Shown piece by piece: positions 1-8,642 of a stretch of 63,987 nt of DNA. Origin of the DNA: Merismopedia glauca CCAP 1448/3. GTDB taxonomy: Bacteria; Cyanobacteriota; Cyanobacteriia; Cyanobacteriales; CCAP-1448. The translations under genes were made by a program, and so were the position numbers. The notes beneath the pieces are model-generated. The model made no database searches and was not told the DNA's origin. It saw only the letters and a list, made by a program, of their open reading frames with translations. Positions within the stretch are counted from its first letter, which is position 1. Every line of letters starts with the position of its first letter. The stretch spans positions 1-63,987 of the forward strand of contig NZ_PVWJ01000009.1 in assembly GCF_003003775.1 (NCBI RefSeq). Direction: 5' to 3'.

Positions 1-43
1 CTTAGACACAGAGACGTCAACCATACCAGAGTGGCCCTGTGTA

Positions 44-2206
44 TTGGGGGAATCGCCACAACCAACTTTAACCTTAAAAGATGACGATTTGTTTTTAATT
101 ACGGATCATTTAGGGAATATTGCAGGTTATTGTACCGACGATCGCAATGCTAGTATGGGCTTATTCTGCAACGATACCCGCTTTTTGAGCCGTTTGGAAT
201 TACAGATAGATAAGCGATCGCCTGTACTCCTCAGTAGTACCGCCGAACAAGGTTTCACTTTGTCGGTGTTGTGTGCTAACCCCAAGCTACAAGAGGATAT
301 TCGTGCTGAAACTATTGGGATTCGCCGAGAAATAGTCCTCAATGGCGGTTTATTTGAGCAAGTTGAAGTCTCAAATTATAATACTCACGGAACTAAATTT
401 GAGATTTCGATCAGTTTTGCCGCAGATTTCTTAGATTTATTTGAAATTCGCGGTTTTAATCGGGAACAACGGGGACAAGAATTAAGGTTAGCCACTCCAC
501 CAGTCGCCACTGTAGAAGTTGACGGGGAACCCCAGCCAATTAATCAACTGATCATGGCCTACAAAGGGCTTGACGGCTCTTTAATGGAATCTCGGATTGA
601 ATTTGCTCACACTCAACCTACCCGTTTAGAAGGAAATACAGCTATTTGGGAGCTAGATTTAGCCTCTCACCAAACAGCGATCCTAGGTTATCGGTTAGAG
701 TTATTTAATAACAATCACTCAATTTCTCCCATTATCCGCACTCCAACGAATTTAGTTCAAGCCAAATCCGCTCAATTGGTGGAAGAAGAACATTGGCGAC
801 ATGAAGTTAGCCATTTTCGTGCCGATAAAAGTACCTTTAACCGGATTATTTCCAGAGCCGAGCAAGATATTTATATTCTCCGGCAAACCTTTGGCAAAGG
901 CAAGTCAATCTCGGCAGGAGTACCCTGGTTTTCGACTTTATTTGGCAGGGATTCCTTAATTACAGCTTCCCAATGCCTGGTTTTAGACTCATCTATAGCT
1001 CGCGAAACCCTGAGAGTTCTCGCTCAATATCAAGGTCAAAAAGACGATGATTGGCGAGACGAACAACCAGGAAAGATCTTACACGAATTGCGCTTGGGAG
1101 AAATGGCACGGTGTCAAGAAATCCCGCATACTCCTTACTACGGTACTGTCGATGCCACACCCTTGTGGTTGATGTTGTATTCTGAGTACTATGCTTGGAC
1201 AGGCGATCGCGAAACTCTAGATCAGCTATGGTGTAATGCAATGGCAGCGATGGACTGGATCGATCGCAACTTCCACGCTACTGGTTATCTCACCTATAGT
1301 TGTAAATCGACGCGAGGTTTAGTTAATCAAGGCTGGAAAGATTCGGGAGATTGTATTGTAGATCGCAAAGGAAACCAAGCCACTGGTGCGATCGCTTTGT
1401 GTGAAGTTCAAGCTTATGTTTACGCTGCTAAAGTCCGCCTCAGCCAAATCGCTAGGTTGAAAAAAAGAATAGATCTCGCAGATAGGTGGGAAGAAGAGGC
1501 AAGAGATCTTAAAATGCGCTTCAATCGCGATTTTTGGATGCCAGATCAAGACTTTTGTGCGATTGCGATCGATGGTGACGGCAATCAGATCGACAGTATT
1601 ACCTCAAATCCTGGTCAATGTTTGAGTTTTGGAATGCTCACTGATGACAAAGCTCACAGTGTCGCCGAGCGTCTCCTCGCCCCAGATATGTATAATGGGT
1701 GGGGAATTCGGACTTTGAGCAGCTTATCTCCAGCGTATAATCCAATGGGATATCACGTTGGCTCGGTTTGGCCTCATGATAATTCGTTAATTGCTCTAGG
1801 ATTGCGTTCTTTAGGGTTAGTAGACCAAGCTTTAGAAGTCTTCCAAGGTTTAGTAGATATGACCTTAGAACAGCCATATCAAAGACCTCCAGAGCTATTT
1901 TGCGGATATCAACGTAACGGAGAGAAAGAGCCAGTTAAATACCCTGTGGCTTGTTCTCCCCAAGCATGGGCGACGGGAAGCATTTTTCAGCTATTACAAA
2001 TGATTTTGAACTTAGTTCCCGATGCTCCTAATAATTGCTTGCGGATTATCGATCCTGCTTTACCTGAATCTATCAATCGCCTAAGTTTGCGTAATTTAAG
2101 GGTAGGAACTACTATCTTAGACTTAGAATTCGAGCGTTCTGACAAAACAACTGCTTGTCGAGTAGAACGCAAACGGGGGAACCTGCGGGTAGTAATTGAA
2201 GCTTGA
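44..2206 (+). CDS. Amylo-alpha-1,6-glucosidase (glycogen debranching-type), possibly 5'-partial
   Basis: About 720 residues with the two-part layout of bacterial debranching-type glucosidases. The N-terminal beta domain (about 10-215) carries DDDLFLIT and CDTRFLSRL-like motifs (here CNDTRFLSRL). The C-terminal (alpha/alpha)6 catalytic domain (about 260-650) carries PWFSTLFGRDSLI (near 292), GWKDSGD and GYHVGSVWPHDNSLIALGL. It should cleave alpha-1,6 branches or related alpha-glucans in the cytoplasm. No signal peptide is visible. The TTG at 44 is a poor start and the frame stays open to the window edge without ATG or GTG, so the true start probably lies upstream. The stop is followed at once by ATTGTTG and TGACTTC heptamer arrays. 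malQ at 39 kb is a plausible pathway partner. Confidence 0.85.
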   Translation: MGESPQPTLTLKDDDLFLITDHLGNIAGYCTDDRNASMGLFCNDTRFLSRLELQIDKRSPVLLSSTAEQGFTLSVLCANPKLQEDIRAETIGIRREIVLNGGLFEQVEVSNYNTHGTKFEISISFAADFLDLFEIRGFNREQRGQELRLATPPVATVEVDGEPQPINQLIMAYKGLDGSLMESRIEFAHTQPTRLEGNTAIWELDLASHQTAILGYRLELFNNNHSISPIIRTPTNLVQAKSAQLVEEEHWRHEVSHFRADKSTFNRIISRAEQDIYILRQTFGKGKSISAGVPWFSTLFGRDSLITASQCLVLDSSIARETLRVLAQYQGQKDDDWRDEQPGKILHELRLGEMARCQEIPHTPYYGTVDATPLWLMLYSEYYAWTGDRETLDQLWCNAMAAMDWIDRNFHATGYLTYSCKSTRGLVNQGWKDSGDCIVDRKGNQATGAIALCEVQAYVYAAKVRLSQIARLKKRIDLADRWEEEARDLKMRFNRDFWMPDQDFCAIAIDGDGNQIDSITSNPGQCLSFGMLTDDKAHSVAERLLAPDMYNGWGIRTLSSLSPAYNPMGYHVGSVWPHDNSLIALGLRSLGLVDQALEVFQGLVDMTLEQPYQRPPELFCGYQRNGEKEPVKYPVACSPQAWATGSIFQLLQMILNLVPDAPNNCLRIIDPALPESINRLSLRNLRVGTTILDLEFERSDKTTACRVERKRGNLRVVIEA

Positions 2207-2244
2207 TACCTCTCAACAATCTGCATTGCTGATTTGAAGTATGA

Positions 2245-2328
2245 ATTGTTGATTGTTGATTGTTGATTGGGTTTTCTTTCGCCCCGATCTCTCACTATTT
2301 TGACTTCTGACTTCTGACTTCTGACTTT
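2245..2328. repeat. Heptamer arrays ATTGTTG and TGACTTC
   Basis: Two 7-bp tandem repeats lie between the convergent 3' ends of the glucosidase and LysR genes. ATTGTTG occurs about 3.5 times at 2245-2269. TGACTTC occurs four times at 2301-2328, ending three bases before the LysR stop codon. Such short tandem heptamers are known in cyanobacterial genomes (STRR sequences). No coding signal is seen here. Confidence 0.85.
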
Positions 2329-2330
2329 GG

Positions 2331-3293
2331 CTATACTTTCTCTAACTCCTCTGTTTCCAAATCTACACTAGAGATATGGAGTTCGCGAACTAATTCGTAA
2401 AAGTGGCGAATCGGAGGGATGAGGAGGCGATCGCGTGTAGTTACCAGTACGACTTGTCGAGTTAACCCCAGATCTAAGCCGGTAGAGTTGGTAGTCGCCG
2501 GATTCGTCAGGATAGGTCGGATCGCCAGGGTAGGATCTTTACGGGCATCTTCTAGGGCAGAATGGGGTAGTAGGGCGATCGTTTCTCCTTGACGAACTAC
2601 ACCCCGAAAAGCGTCTAAGGTATTCAATTCAATAACTGCTTGCAACGTTTTACCTTGACGCGCAAATCTTTCTTGTACTAGCCTTTGCATCCCATAACCG
2701 TCTTTAAAGACGACTTGGGGATAATTTACTAATTCAGTCCAGGGAACCTCTGCGTACTGCGTTAGGGGGTGATTAGCTGCCATCAGGACTTCGATTGATT
2801 CATTGTAGAGGACTTCTACGACCATTTCGGGACTGTTGGCTAACCAGCGATTGTGCATCACGATCGCCACATCTACCATTCCATCACGTAATACCTTCAA
2901 AGCGCGATCGCTTCCCAATGCTGTGACTCGCAGTTGAACTTCTGGATATTGTTTGCAAAATTTCTGTAAAATAGGGGGTAAATGATGGGCGCAAACTGAA
3001 TGAATCGCAGCGACACATAATTCCGGCTGTTTTCCGGTCAATAGTTCGGCAATCTGACTTTTGGCACTTGACCACTCTTGAAAAATCTTTTTCGCATGAG
3101 GAAGCAAGCGATCGCCTGCTTGAGTTAATTTGGCTGATGCAGTTCTGTGAAATAATTCGGTTCCTATATCCGCTTCTAATGATTGAATTTGCCGACTAAT
3201 GGTCGATTGGGAAACTCCACATTGTCGTGCAGCTTTTTGGAAACTACCAGTTTCAGCTACAGCCACAAAGGCTTGCAACTGCTCTATCCGCAT
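2331..3293 (-). CDS. LysR-family transcriptional regulator, NtcB-like
   Basis: 320 residues, the usual LysR size. An N-terminal winged HTH (1-60) holds AETGSFQKAARQCGVSQSTI and RQIQSLEADIGTELFHRT. A periplasmic-binding-like effector domain (about 90-300) follows, with CVAAIHSVCAHHLPP and LGSDRALKVLRDGMVD. From memory these motifs resemble cyanobacterial NtcB, the activator of nitrate assimilation genes, rather than RbcR/CmpR/NdhR. That assignment is by eye only. No nitrate genes are adjacent, so context does not help. The spacer upstream (3294-3449) separates it from the divergent DUF952 gene and carries a paired-hairpin repeat. Family membership is certain; the NtcB label is moderate. Confidence 0.85.
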   Translation of the reverse strand: MRIEQLQAFVAVAETGSFQKAARQCGVSQSTISRQIQSLEADIGTELFHRTASAKLTQAGDRLLPHAKKIFQEWSSAKSQIAELLTGKQPELCVAAIHSVCAHHLPPILQKFCKQYPEVQLRVTALGSDRALKVLRDGMVDVAIVMHNRWLANSPEMVVEVLYNESIEVLMAANHPLTQYAEVPWTELVNYPQVVFKDGYGMQRLVQERFARQGKTLQAVIELNTLDAFRGVVRQGETIALLPHSALEDARKDPTLAIRPILTNPATTNSTGLDLGLTRQVVLVTTRDRLLIPPIRHFYELVRELHISSVDLETEELEKV

Positions 3294-3373
3294 AAACTTT
3301 TGTATTCTCTACCACAGTTAGACGAGATTAGCGGATTTACTCATTAAGTTTGGTAGAAATTGATACATTAAGC

Positions 3374-3423
3374 TGGCGGTTGAAACCGCAGCTACACAAA
3401 CTTTAGTCCGCGCAGGCGGACTA
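3374..3423. repeat. Paired-hairpin interspersed repeat, copy A
   Basis: Two perfect stem-loops joined by a short linker containing GCTACACAAAC: GCGGTTgaAACCGC (3376-3389) and TAGTCCGCgcagGCGGACTA (3404-3423), followed by an A-rich run. It lies 26 bp before the DUF952 start codon. Related copies with different but still complementary stems lie at 5671, 15373, 16387 and 16526. Confidence 0.8.
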
Positions 3424-3449
3424 AAAAATAAAGGGAGACATTAAATTTT

Positions 3450-3764
3450 ATGATTTATAGAATTACTAATAATTACGATTGGGATTTAGCCCAAAAAAAT
3501 GGTTACTTTGTCAGTGCAGATTTAAATCTTGAGGGATTTATTCACTGTTCTAGTATCGATCAAGTTGTCGAAGTCGCTAATCGACTATACAAAGGACAAA
3601 CAAATTTGCTCCTTTTAGAAATAGAAGAAACTAGATTAAGTGCCACATTAAAATGGGAAGATACTCATGGATCTGGAGAGTTATTTCCTCATGTTTATGG
3701 AACAATTGCTTTAGATGCGATCGCCCGTTGTCTAAATTTTCAACCCAATGTAGCGGGTTTGTAG
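3450..3764 (+). CDS. DUF952 domain-containing protein
   Basis: 104 residues, the full length of the DUF952 family. Typical motifs are present: MIYRITNNYDW at the start, the FIHCSS block near residue 30, LLLLEIEETRL near 52 and the FPHVYGTIALDAI block near 76-90. The fold is related to ADP-ribosyltransferase-like small proteins, but the biochemical role is unknown. The start ATG is preceded by AAAGGGAGAC, a good ribosome site. The last codons and the stop (…NVAGL) are encoded by the left end of an interspersed repeat that fills the gap to the convergent ABC ATPase gene. The native C-terminus may therefore have been replaced by repeat-derived codons. Confidence 0.85.
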   Translation: MIYRITNNYDWDLAQKNGYFVSADLNLEGFIHCSSIDQVVEVANRLYKGQTNLLLLEIEETRLSATLKWEDTHGSGELFPHVYGTIALDAIARCLNFQPNVAGL

Positions 3765-3867
3765 GGGAGGTTGCGAGTCTGGCGTTGCACGGCAGACTTC
3801 TAGCAACCGTGCGGGTTTTGCCAGCCAATTCAGCCGAAGCTATCGATATCAAATCAAACCCGCCCTC
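3753..3867. repeat. Repeat R1 copy 1 (GCGGGTTT…AAACCCGCCC)
   Basis: About 115 bp bounded by inverted GCGGGTTT (3753) and AAACCCGC (3856-3863). Inside are nested inverted segments: GGTTGC with GCAACC, AGTCTG with CAGACT, and GCACGG with CCGTGC. The core matches the copy at 27948-28071 with one mismatch that I can see. It exactly fills the gap between two convergent genes and supplies the DUF952 stop codon. It could fold strongly in either transcript and may act as a bidirectional terminator. Confidence 0.8.
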
Positions 3868-3875
3868 TTGGGATC

Positions 3876-4973
3876 TTAAGTTTGAGGGTACAGTTTCTCA
3901 CCTGTTGCTGGATCGAAGACGAACATTTGAGCTAAATCCAATGTAATCTGTAAGCGATCGCCTACTTTTCCTGCCCAATTACTGCTAGATATAATCTGCA
4001 AAATAGTCTCGGAATCAGGCAATATGCCACGGATTAAAGTTTCTCTTCCTAAAGGTTCAATTAGTTGAACTTCTAATAGTAGATCGCCTCTATTTTGCTC
4101 TGTATAATTATCATTTAATCTCATCTGTTCTGGACGAATTCCCAAATCGAATCCTTGTCCTTCACGAGGTTGATATTTATCTTTAAATTCGGGAGGACAG
4201 GATAAAGATTGTCCAGAAACCATGAAATTTCCCATGTAGATAGCTGGCAAAATATTCATGGGTGGATTCCCCATAAAAGTTGCTACCATCCGATTGGCTG
4301 GGTGATGATAAATTGTGTTTGGAGTGCCAATTTGTTGAATTTGACCGCGATTGAGAACGATAATTTGGTCAGCCAAAGTCATCGCTTCGATTTGATCGTG
4401 GGTGACGTAGATAGTTGTAATATTGAGACTAGAGTGCAGTTGCTTTAATTCCGCGCGGGTATCGTCTCGTAATTGAGCATCCAGGTTAGATAGGGGTTCA
4501 TCGAGGAGAAAGACTTGCGGTTCGCGAGCGATCGCTCTTCCCAAAGCGACACGCTGCTGCTGTCCTCCAGAAAGTTGCTTGGGTTTGCGATCTAGCAGGC
4601 GATCTATGTTGAGCGATCGCGCCACTGTTTCTACTCGTTCTTTGATTTTAATCGGGTTAGTTTGCCGCATTTTCAACCCAAAAGCCAAATTTTCTGCCAC
4701 ACTCATATGCGGATAAAGAGCATAGTTTTGAAATACCATTGCAACATCTCTGTTTCTAGCCGGAATATGATTAACTAAAGCCTCTCCAATATAAATATTT
4801 CCCGAAGTAGCTGTTTCTAAACCCGCAATAGTCCTCAAAATTGTTGATTTACCGCAGCCAGACGGTCCAACCAACACCCAAAACTCTCCTTTGGGGACGG
4901 TGAAGCTGATATTGTCGATAATGACCGTATTACCAGCCTTGCGAGAGAGATTTTCGAGTCTAACACTTGCCAT
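3876..4973 (-). CDS. ABC transporter ATP-binding protein, UgpC/MalK type
   Basis: 365 residues, the size of carbohydrate-importer ATPases with a C-terminal regulatory region. It has Walker A GPSGCGKST (about 37-45), a Q-loop in VFQNYALYPHMSV, signature LSGGQQQR, Walker B VFLLDEPLSNLDAQLR and the H-loop YVTHDQ. The TOBE/MOP region from about 240 includes FMGNPPMNILP and GIRPEQM. It should energise uptake of a sugar or glycerol-3-phosphate in complex with permeases. None are nearby, so it probably serves transporters encoded elsewhere, as common MsmK/UgpC-like ATPases do. The substrate cannot be told from sequence. Confidence 0.88.
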   Translation of the reverse strand: MASVRLENLSRKAGNTVIIDNISFTVPKGEFWVLVGPSGCGKSTILRTIAGLETATSGNIYIGEALVNHIPARNRDVAMVFQNYALYPHMSVAENLAFGLKMRQTNPIKIKERVETVARSLNIDRLLDRKPKQLSGGQQQRVALGRAIAREPQVFLLDEPLSNLDAQLRDDTRAELKQLHSSLNITTIYVTHDQIEAMTLADQIIVLNRGQIQQIGTPNTIYHHPANRMVATFMGNPPMNILPAIYMGNFMVSGQSLSCPPEFKDKYQPREGQGFDLGIRPEQMRLNDNYTEQNRGDLLLEVQLIEPLGRETLIRGILPDSETILQIISSSNWAGKVGDRLQITLDLAQMFVFDPATGEKLYPQT

Positions 4974-5163
4974 ATGCTGATTTAAGCAACTAGCTTTTAT
5001 CTTCTCATAATTCCTCTGTTCAATGGCGATCGCCCGTTTCCCTTTACAGAAAATGCATTGGGGGGCGATCTCGTTGAGCTTAGGCTAGCTTTATCTGTCA
5101 GGATTTTACGGATATTTTGGGGAATAATATCACAAGGACTTTTACGCACTGAAACGAATTGAC

Positions 5164-5661
5164 ATGAAAAACAAGACAAAAATATGCTTGACTTTAGCAG
5201 TATTTAGTGTTTCCACAGCCTTTTCTCTTCCTGCCAATGCACAAACCAACCAAACTTTAGGGAAATGTATATCAGAGGTGAGAAAGTCTTCTAACTATGC
5301 GATATCTAGCGATAAAGCTGCCGAATCATGCGTTAATACATTAAGATACCAATCACCGGTAGAAAATTTAGGGGAATGTATATCAGGGGTTAGAGAGTCT
5401 TCTAACTACGCGATATCTAGTGATAATGCTAGTCAATTATGTCAATCTCTATTAGCACAGCAATTACAACAACAAGGAGGAGGGAATAACAATAATGGTA
5501 GCACCATTATTGTTATTCCTAATGGTCAACAGCCAACTCCTCAACCCCAGAGACGTACCCAAAAACAATGTGTAAATAAAATGTTCAATCAAGTTTGGGA
5601 CGACATTCACTGTCAGTTTAACAATGGGATGTTTGAATGGAGAACAGTTTATTTGGATTAA
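5164..5661 (+). CDS. Secreted protein with two tandem Cys-bracketed modules
   Basis: 165 residues, not a family I recognise. An N-terminal signal peptide (1-26, hydrophobic core LTLAVFSVSTAFSLP, likely cut after ANA) predicts export. Two copies of a roughly 25-residue module follow, LGxCISxVRxSSNYAISSD…C, at about 31-56 and 68-93. The modules are also very similar at DNA level, so the duplication is fairly recent. After a Gln/Gly/Asn-rich linker comes STIIVIPNGQQPTPQPQ and a Cys-containing tail ending in FEWRTVYLD. Paired cysteines suggest disulphides in the periplasm or outside the cell. It is transcribed divergently from the ABC ATPase gene, with about 190 bp between them. Confidence 0.7.
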   Translation: MKNKTKICLTLAVFSVSTAFSLPANAQTNQTLGKCISEVRKSSNYAISSDKAAESCVNTLRYQSPVENLGECISGVRESSNYAISSDNASQLCQSLLAQQLQQQGGGNNNNGSTIIVIPNGQQPTPQPQRRTQKQCVNKMFNQVWDDIHCQFNNGMFEWRTVYLD

Positions 5662-6009
5662 ATAAACTCGGCGATTAAAATCGCAGCTATACGAACAAAA
5701 TCAGCCTGCGCGGGTTAAAATGCGATCCTAGTCCGCGCCGGCGGACTACCCTATGCCTACGGTAGGCTACGCCAACGGGAACGCTGGACGAACGTTTGAC
5801 CTAGCGGGTCGAGAAACGTGCTTGTCAAGTCGCCTATGAGAACTTTTTCCAGATCTGCTTAACATCGATTGCATAGGCGCTAATACCAATTCACCTTGGA
5901 GATGCGACAAATCTTGGGTAGGGGCGCAATGCATTGCGCCCCTACAAATCTAGATAAAGTCTTATCATGAGGGGTGTCGAGGTAGCAGTTACTAGATTTC
6001 CCCAAATTT
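5662..6009. repeat. 348-bp spacer with paired-hairpin repeat copy B and 28-bp palindrome
   Basis: No gene is seen. The spacer holds GCGATTaaAATCGC (5671-5684) and TAGTCCGCgccgGCGGACTA (5729-5748), which is copy B of the paired-hairpin family with extra sequence between the hairpins. At 5881 an element begins TAATACCAATTCAC and runs into a perfect 28-bp palindrome (5918-5945), half-site GTAGGGGCGCAATG. The same palindrome, with the centre changed symmetrically, occurs at 24798 and 35098. The promoter of the exporter operon must lie in the last 60 bp. Confidence 0.7.
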
Positions 6010-6993
6010 ATGTCAATCGTCGCGGTAGAAAACTTAAGTAAAGTCTACCCAGTAGCCATTAAAGCACCTGGTTTAAAAGGAACGATCGCCCACTTTTTTC
6101 GCCGTCAATACCGAAATATCAAAGCTGTCCAAAATGTCTCATTTGAGATTGAAACTGGAGAAATAGTTGGCTTTTTGGGTGCTAACGGTGCGGGAAAAAC
6201 TACTACATTGAAAATGCTCACGGGATTGATTCACCCTTCTAGCGGTAAGGTGAGAGTGGCTGGATGCGTCCCGTTTCGTCGCCAAGAGCAGTTTCTCAAC
6301 AAAATTACCCTGATTATGGGGCAAAAGCAGCAACTGATTTGGGATTTGCCCGCGATAGACTCTTTGAAGATGAATGCGGCTGTGTATGGGATTAGCGATC
6401 GCGATTTTCAGCAGCGAGTGGGTGAATTAGTCGAAATGCTGTCTTTAAATGAGAAACTAAACCAACCAGTTCGCAAACTCTCTTTGGGAGAGAGGATGAA
6501 AGCTGAATTACTCGCAGCCTTATTACATCGTCCCCAAGTTTTATTTCTAGATGAACCTACTCTAGGATTAGATATCAATGCTCAAGTCGGGGTGCGAGAA
6601 TTTTTACGGGAATATAATCAACGCTATCAAGCCACAATTTTGCTTACCAGTCACTATATGGCAGATATTACCGCTTTGTGCCAACGGGTGCTGCTGATTC
6701 ACGAAGGGATGCTAATTTATGATGGTAGTTTGGATGGACTTCTCGAAAGTTTTGCTCCCTATCGGGAAGTTAAGGTAGAACTGTCTCATCTCCTCCCCAA
6801 AGAAAAACTAGCTGTCTATGGGGAAGTTGAAGCAATTGAAGGTAGAGAAGTGCGGTTTTTGGTGGAAAGAGAGTTTCTTACTCGCTCTGTTGCCCAAATT
6901 TTAGCAGATTTGCCAGTCCTTGACTTAACTATCACAGATCCCCCAGTCGAAGAGGTGATTGGTAGAGTATTTAAATCTGGGGTAGTGCGATGA
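6010..6993 (+). CDS. ABC-2 type exporter ATP-binding subunit
   Basis: 327 residues. It has Walker A GANGAGKTT (about 56-64), the Q-loop region LIMGQKQQLIWDLP, signature LSLGERMKAEL, Walker B VLFLDEPTLGLD and the switch region LLTSHYM. The LSLGE signature and WDLPAIDSL segment are typical of the uncharacterised ABC-2 ATPases of the COG4586 type. It should drive export or flipping of an unknown compound with the two permeases that follow. Its stop overlaps the next start by four bases (6990-6993, ATGA), so translation is coupled. It is the first gene of a three-gene operon. Confidence 0.88.
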   Translation: MSIVAVENLSKVYPVAIKAPGLKGTIAHFFRRQYRNIKAVQNVSFEIETGEIVGFLGANGAGKTTTLKMLTGLIHPSSGKVRVAGCVPFRRQEQFLNKITLIMGQKQQLIWDLPAIDSLKMNAAVYGISDRDFQQRVGELVEMLSLNEKLNQPVRKLSLGERMKAELLAALLHRPQVLFLDEPTLGLDINAQVGVREFLREYNQRYQATILLTSHYMADITALCQRVLLIHEGMLIYDGSLDGLLESFAPYREVKVELSHLLPKEKLAVYGEVEAIEGREVRFLVEREFLTRSVAQILADLPVLDLTITDPPVEEVIGRVFKSGVVR

Positions 6994-7778
6994 AAAAAGC
7001 CATCAAAACTGCAACCACTTTCCTAAGCATCTATTATGCTTACATGACGGAATACAGAGCCGAGTTAATTTTATGGATGCTATCTGGCTCATTACCCCTG
7101 ATATTAATGGGTGTATGGACACAAGCGGCTCAAACGGGAAAATTTGCCCTGCAACCAGCCGAATTAGTCCGCTACTTTCTGATGGTTTTTCTAGTCAGAC
7201 AGCTAACGGTAGTTTGGGTGATTTGGGAATTTGAAAAGGAGGTAGTGCAAGGAAAACTATCATTTAGGTTACTGCAACCACTAGATCCAGTTTGGCATCA
7301 TGTAGCTTCTCATTTATCAGAAAGAATAGCCAGACTCCCATTTGCGATCGCATTGGCAATTTTGTGTATTCTGTTATATCCTGAAGCAGCATGGCAACCA
7401 ACTTTGGGGCAAATTGTCGGGTTTACTGGGGCTATTTTTTTAGTATTTGGCTTAAGATTCCTGATTCAGTACACTTTTTCGTTGCTAGCTTTCTGGACAG
7501 AACGAGCCAGCGCTTTAGAGCAAATTTGGTTTATTTTTTATCTATTTCTTTCAGGATTAATTGCTCCCATTGAATTATTTCCCGAATCCGTCCGTCAATT
7601 TGTACTTTGGACACCTTTCCCCTACTTAGTTCACTTTCCGGCGGCGATTTTAATTGGATTACCCATAGATTTAGGACAAAGTTTACTTGTCATGTTGGGT
7701 TGGGGTGCGATATTTTTTGTGGCTAATCGTTGGTTGTGGCGACAAGGACTTAAGCAGTATTCTGGTATGGGCGCGTGA
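6990..7778 (+). CDS. ABC-2 family permease, first subunit
   Basis: 262 residues with about six hydrophobic segments (near 28-50, 60-80, 108-130, 135-165, 175-195 and 230-250). This is the layout of COG4587/COG3694-type ABC-2 permeases. A conserved YRAELILWML block follows the first amphipathic helix, and the LFPESVRQFVLWTPFPYLVHFPA region is typical. It forms the membrane channel with the downstream permease, powered by the upstream ATPase. It overlaps the ATPase gene by four bases. The substrate is unknown. Confidence 0.82.
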   Translation: MKKAIKTATTFLSIYYAYMTEYRAELILWMLSGSLPLILMGVWTQAAQTGKFALQPAELVRYFLMVFLVRQLTVVWVIWEFEKEVVQGKLSFRLLQPLDPVWHHVASHLSERIARLPFAIALAILCILLYPEAAWQPTLGQIVGFTGAIFLVFGLRFLIQYTFSLLAFWTERASALEQIWFIFYLFLSGLIAPIELFPESVRQFVLWTPFPYLVHFPAAILIGLPIDLGQSLLVMLGWGAIFFVANRWLWRQGLKQYSGMGA

Positions 7779-7811
7779 TTGGAGAGACACGGTGACACGG
7801 TGAGTTTTAAA

Positions 7812-7855
7812 ATTTGCTTTCCCTTCTTCCTTCTTCCCTCTTCCCTTCTTCCTTC
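7812..7855. repeat. CTTCTTC-type pyrimidine heptamer array abutting a start codon
   Basis: A run of CTTCCTT/CTTCTTC/CCCTCTT units reaches the base just before the ATG at 7856. It replaces the expected purine-rich ribosome site. The related GGAAGAA array lies at 30945-31004 on the other strand sense. A start codon upstream of the array (TTG at 7814) would translate it into Leu/Ser/Phe/Pro. Confidence 0.75.
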
Positions 7856-8638
7856 ATGCAGAGATACTTGCGAGTTTTAGGTTTATTTTGGAGTACAGCG
7901 ATCGCGGCTGAGTTGGAATATCGTGCTAACTTTATTCTGGCTACTTTTAGTAGTGTGGGTAATTTAGTCGGTAGTATTTTTGGGATTTCTCTGTTTTACC
8001 GCAATGGTTATACTTTTGCTGGTTGGAAATGGGAAGAAGCTTTGGTGGTTTTGGGCGTGTTTACGGTTTTACAAGGTTTTTCTGCGACTTTCTTAGTTCC
8101 TAATCTTAATAAAATAGTCGATCGCATTCAACAAGGAACTTTAGATTTTGTGTTATTGAAGCCTATCAGCAGCCAATTTTGGCTTTCAACTAACACCATC
8201 TCGCCTTGGGGGTTGCCAGATTTGTTATTTGGCTTATTTGTGATTGGTTACGCTGGCAATCGCCTCCATTTGACCTGGAATAACTACTTGTTAGGGGTCA
8301 TTCCTTTAGTTTTAGGCATGGCGATCGTGTACAGCTTATGGTTTATGTTAGGAGCTACTAGCGTTTGGTTTGTGAAAATCTACAACGCGACAGAAGTATT
8401 GCGGGGTTTACTAGAAGCTGGTAGATATCCAATGGTGGCTTATCCAGCCGCATACAGGTTTTTCTTTACCTTTATCGTTCCAGTGGCTTTCCTAACAACT
8501 ATCCCAGCAGAGGCTATTCTGGGTAGGGTAGAAATTAATTGGGTGTTTGGAACTGCAATTTTAGCTGCTTTGCTGTTTTTCGCTTCTAACCGATTTTGGC
8601 AGTTTGCTTTGCGTTTTTACACTAGTGCTTCTAGCTAA
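7856..8638 (+). CDS. ABC-2 family permease, second subunit
   Basis: 260 residues from the ATG at 7856. I prefer this over a TTG at 7814 because the extra 14 residues are encoded by a low-complexity heptamer array. MQRYLRVLGLFWSTAIAAELEYRANF matches how this permease family begins. About six membrane segments follow, with the DFVLLKPISSQFW block (near 98) and the PVAFLTTIPAEAILG block near 215 characteristic of COG3694-like permeases. It pairs with the permease at 6990 and the ATPase at 6010 in an exporter of unknown substrate. No Shine-Dalgarno is visible, so translation may depend on coupling or reinitiation. Confidence 0.82.
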   Translation: MQRYLRVLGLFWSTAIAAELEYRANFILATFSSVGNLVGSIFGISLFYRNGYTFAGWKWEEALVVLGVFTVLQGFSATFLVPNLNKIVDRIQQGTLDFVLLKPISSQFWLSTNTISPWGLPDLLFGLFVIGYAGNRLHLTWNNYLLGVIPLVLGMAIVYSLWFMLGATSVWFVKIYNATEVLRGLLEAGRYPMVAYPAAYRFFFTFIVPVAFLTTIPAEAILGRVEINWVFGTAILAALLFFASNRFWQFALRFYTSASS

Positions 8639-8642
8639 GTCA

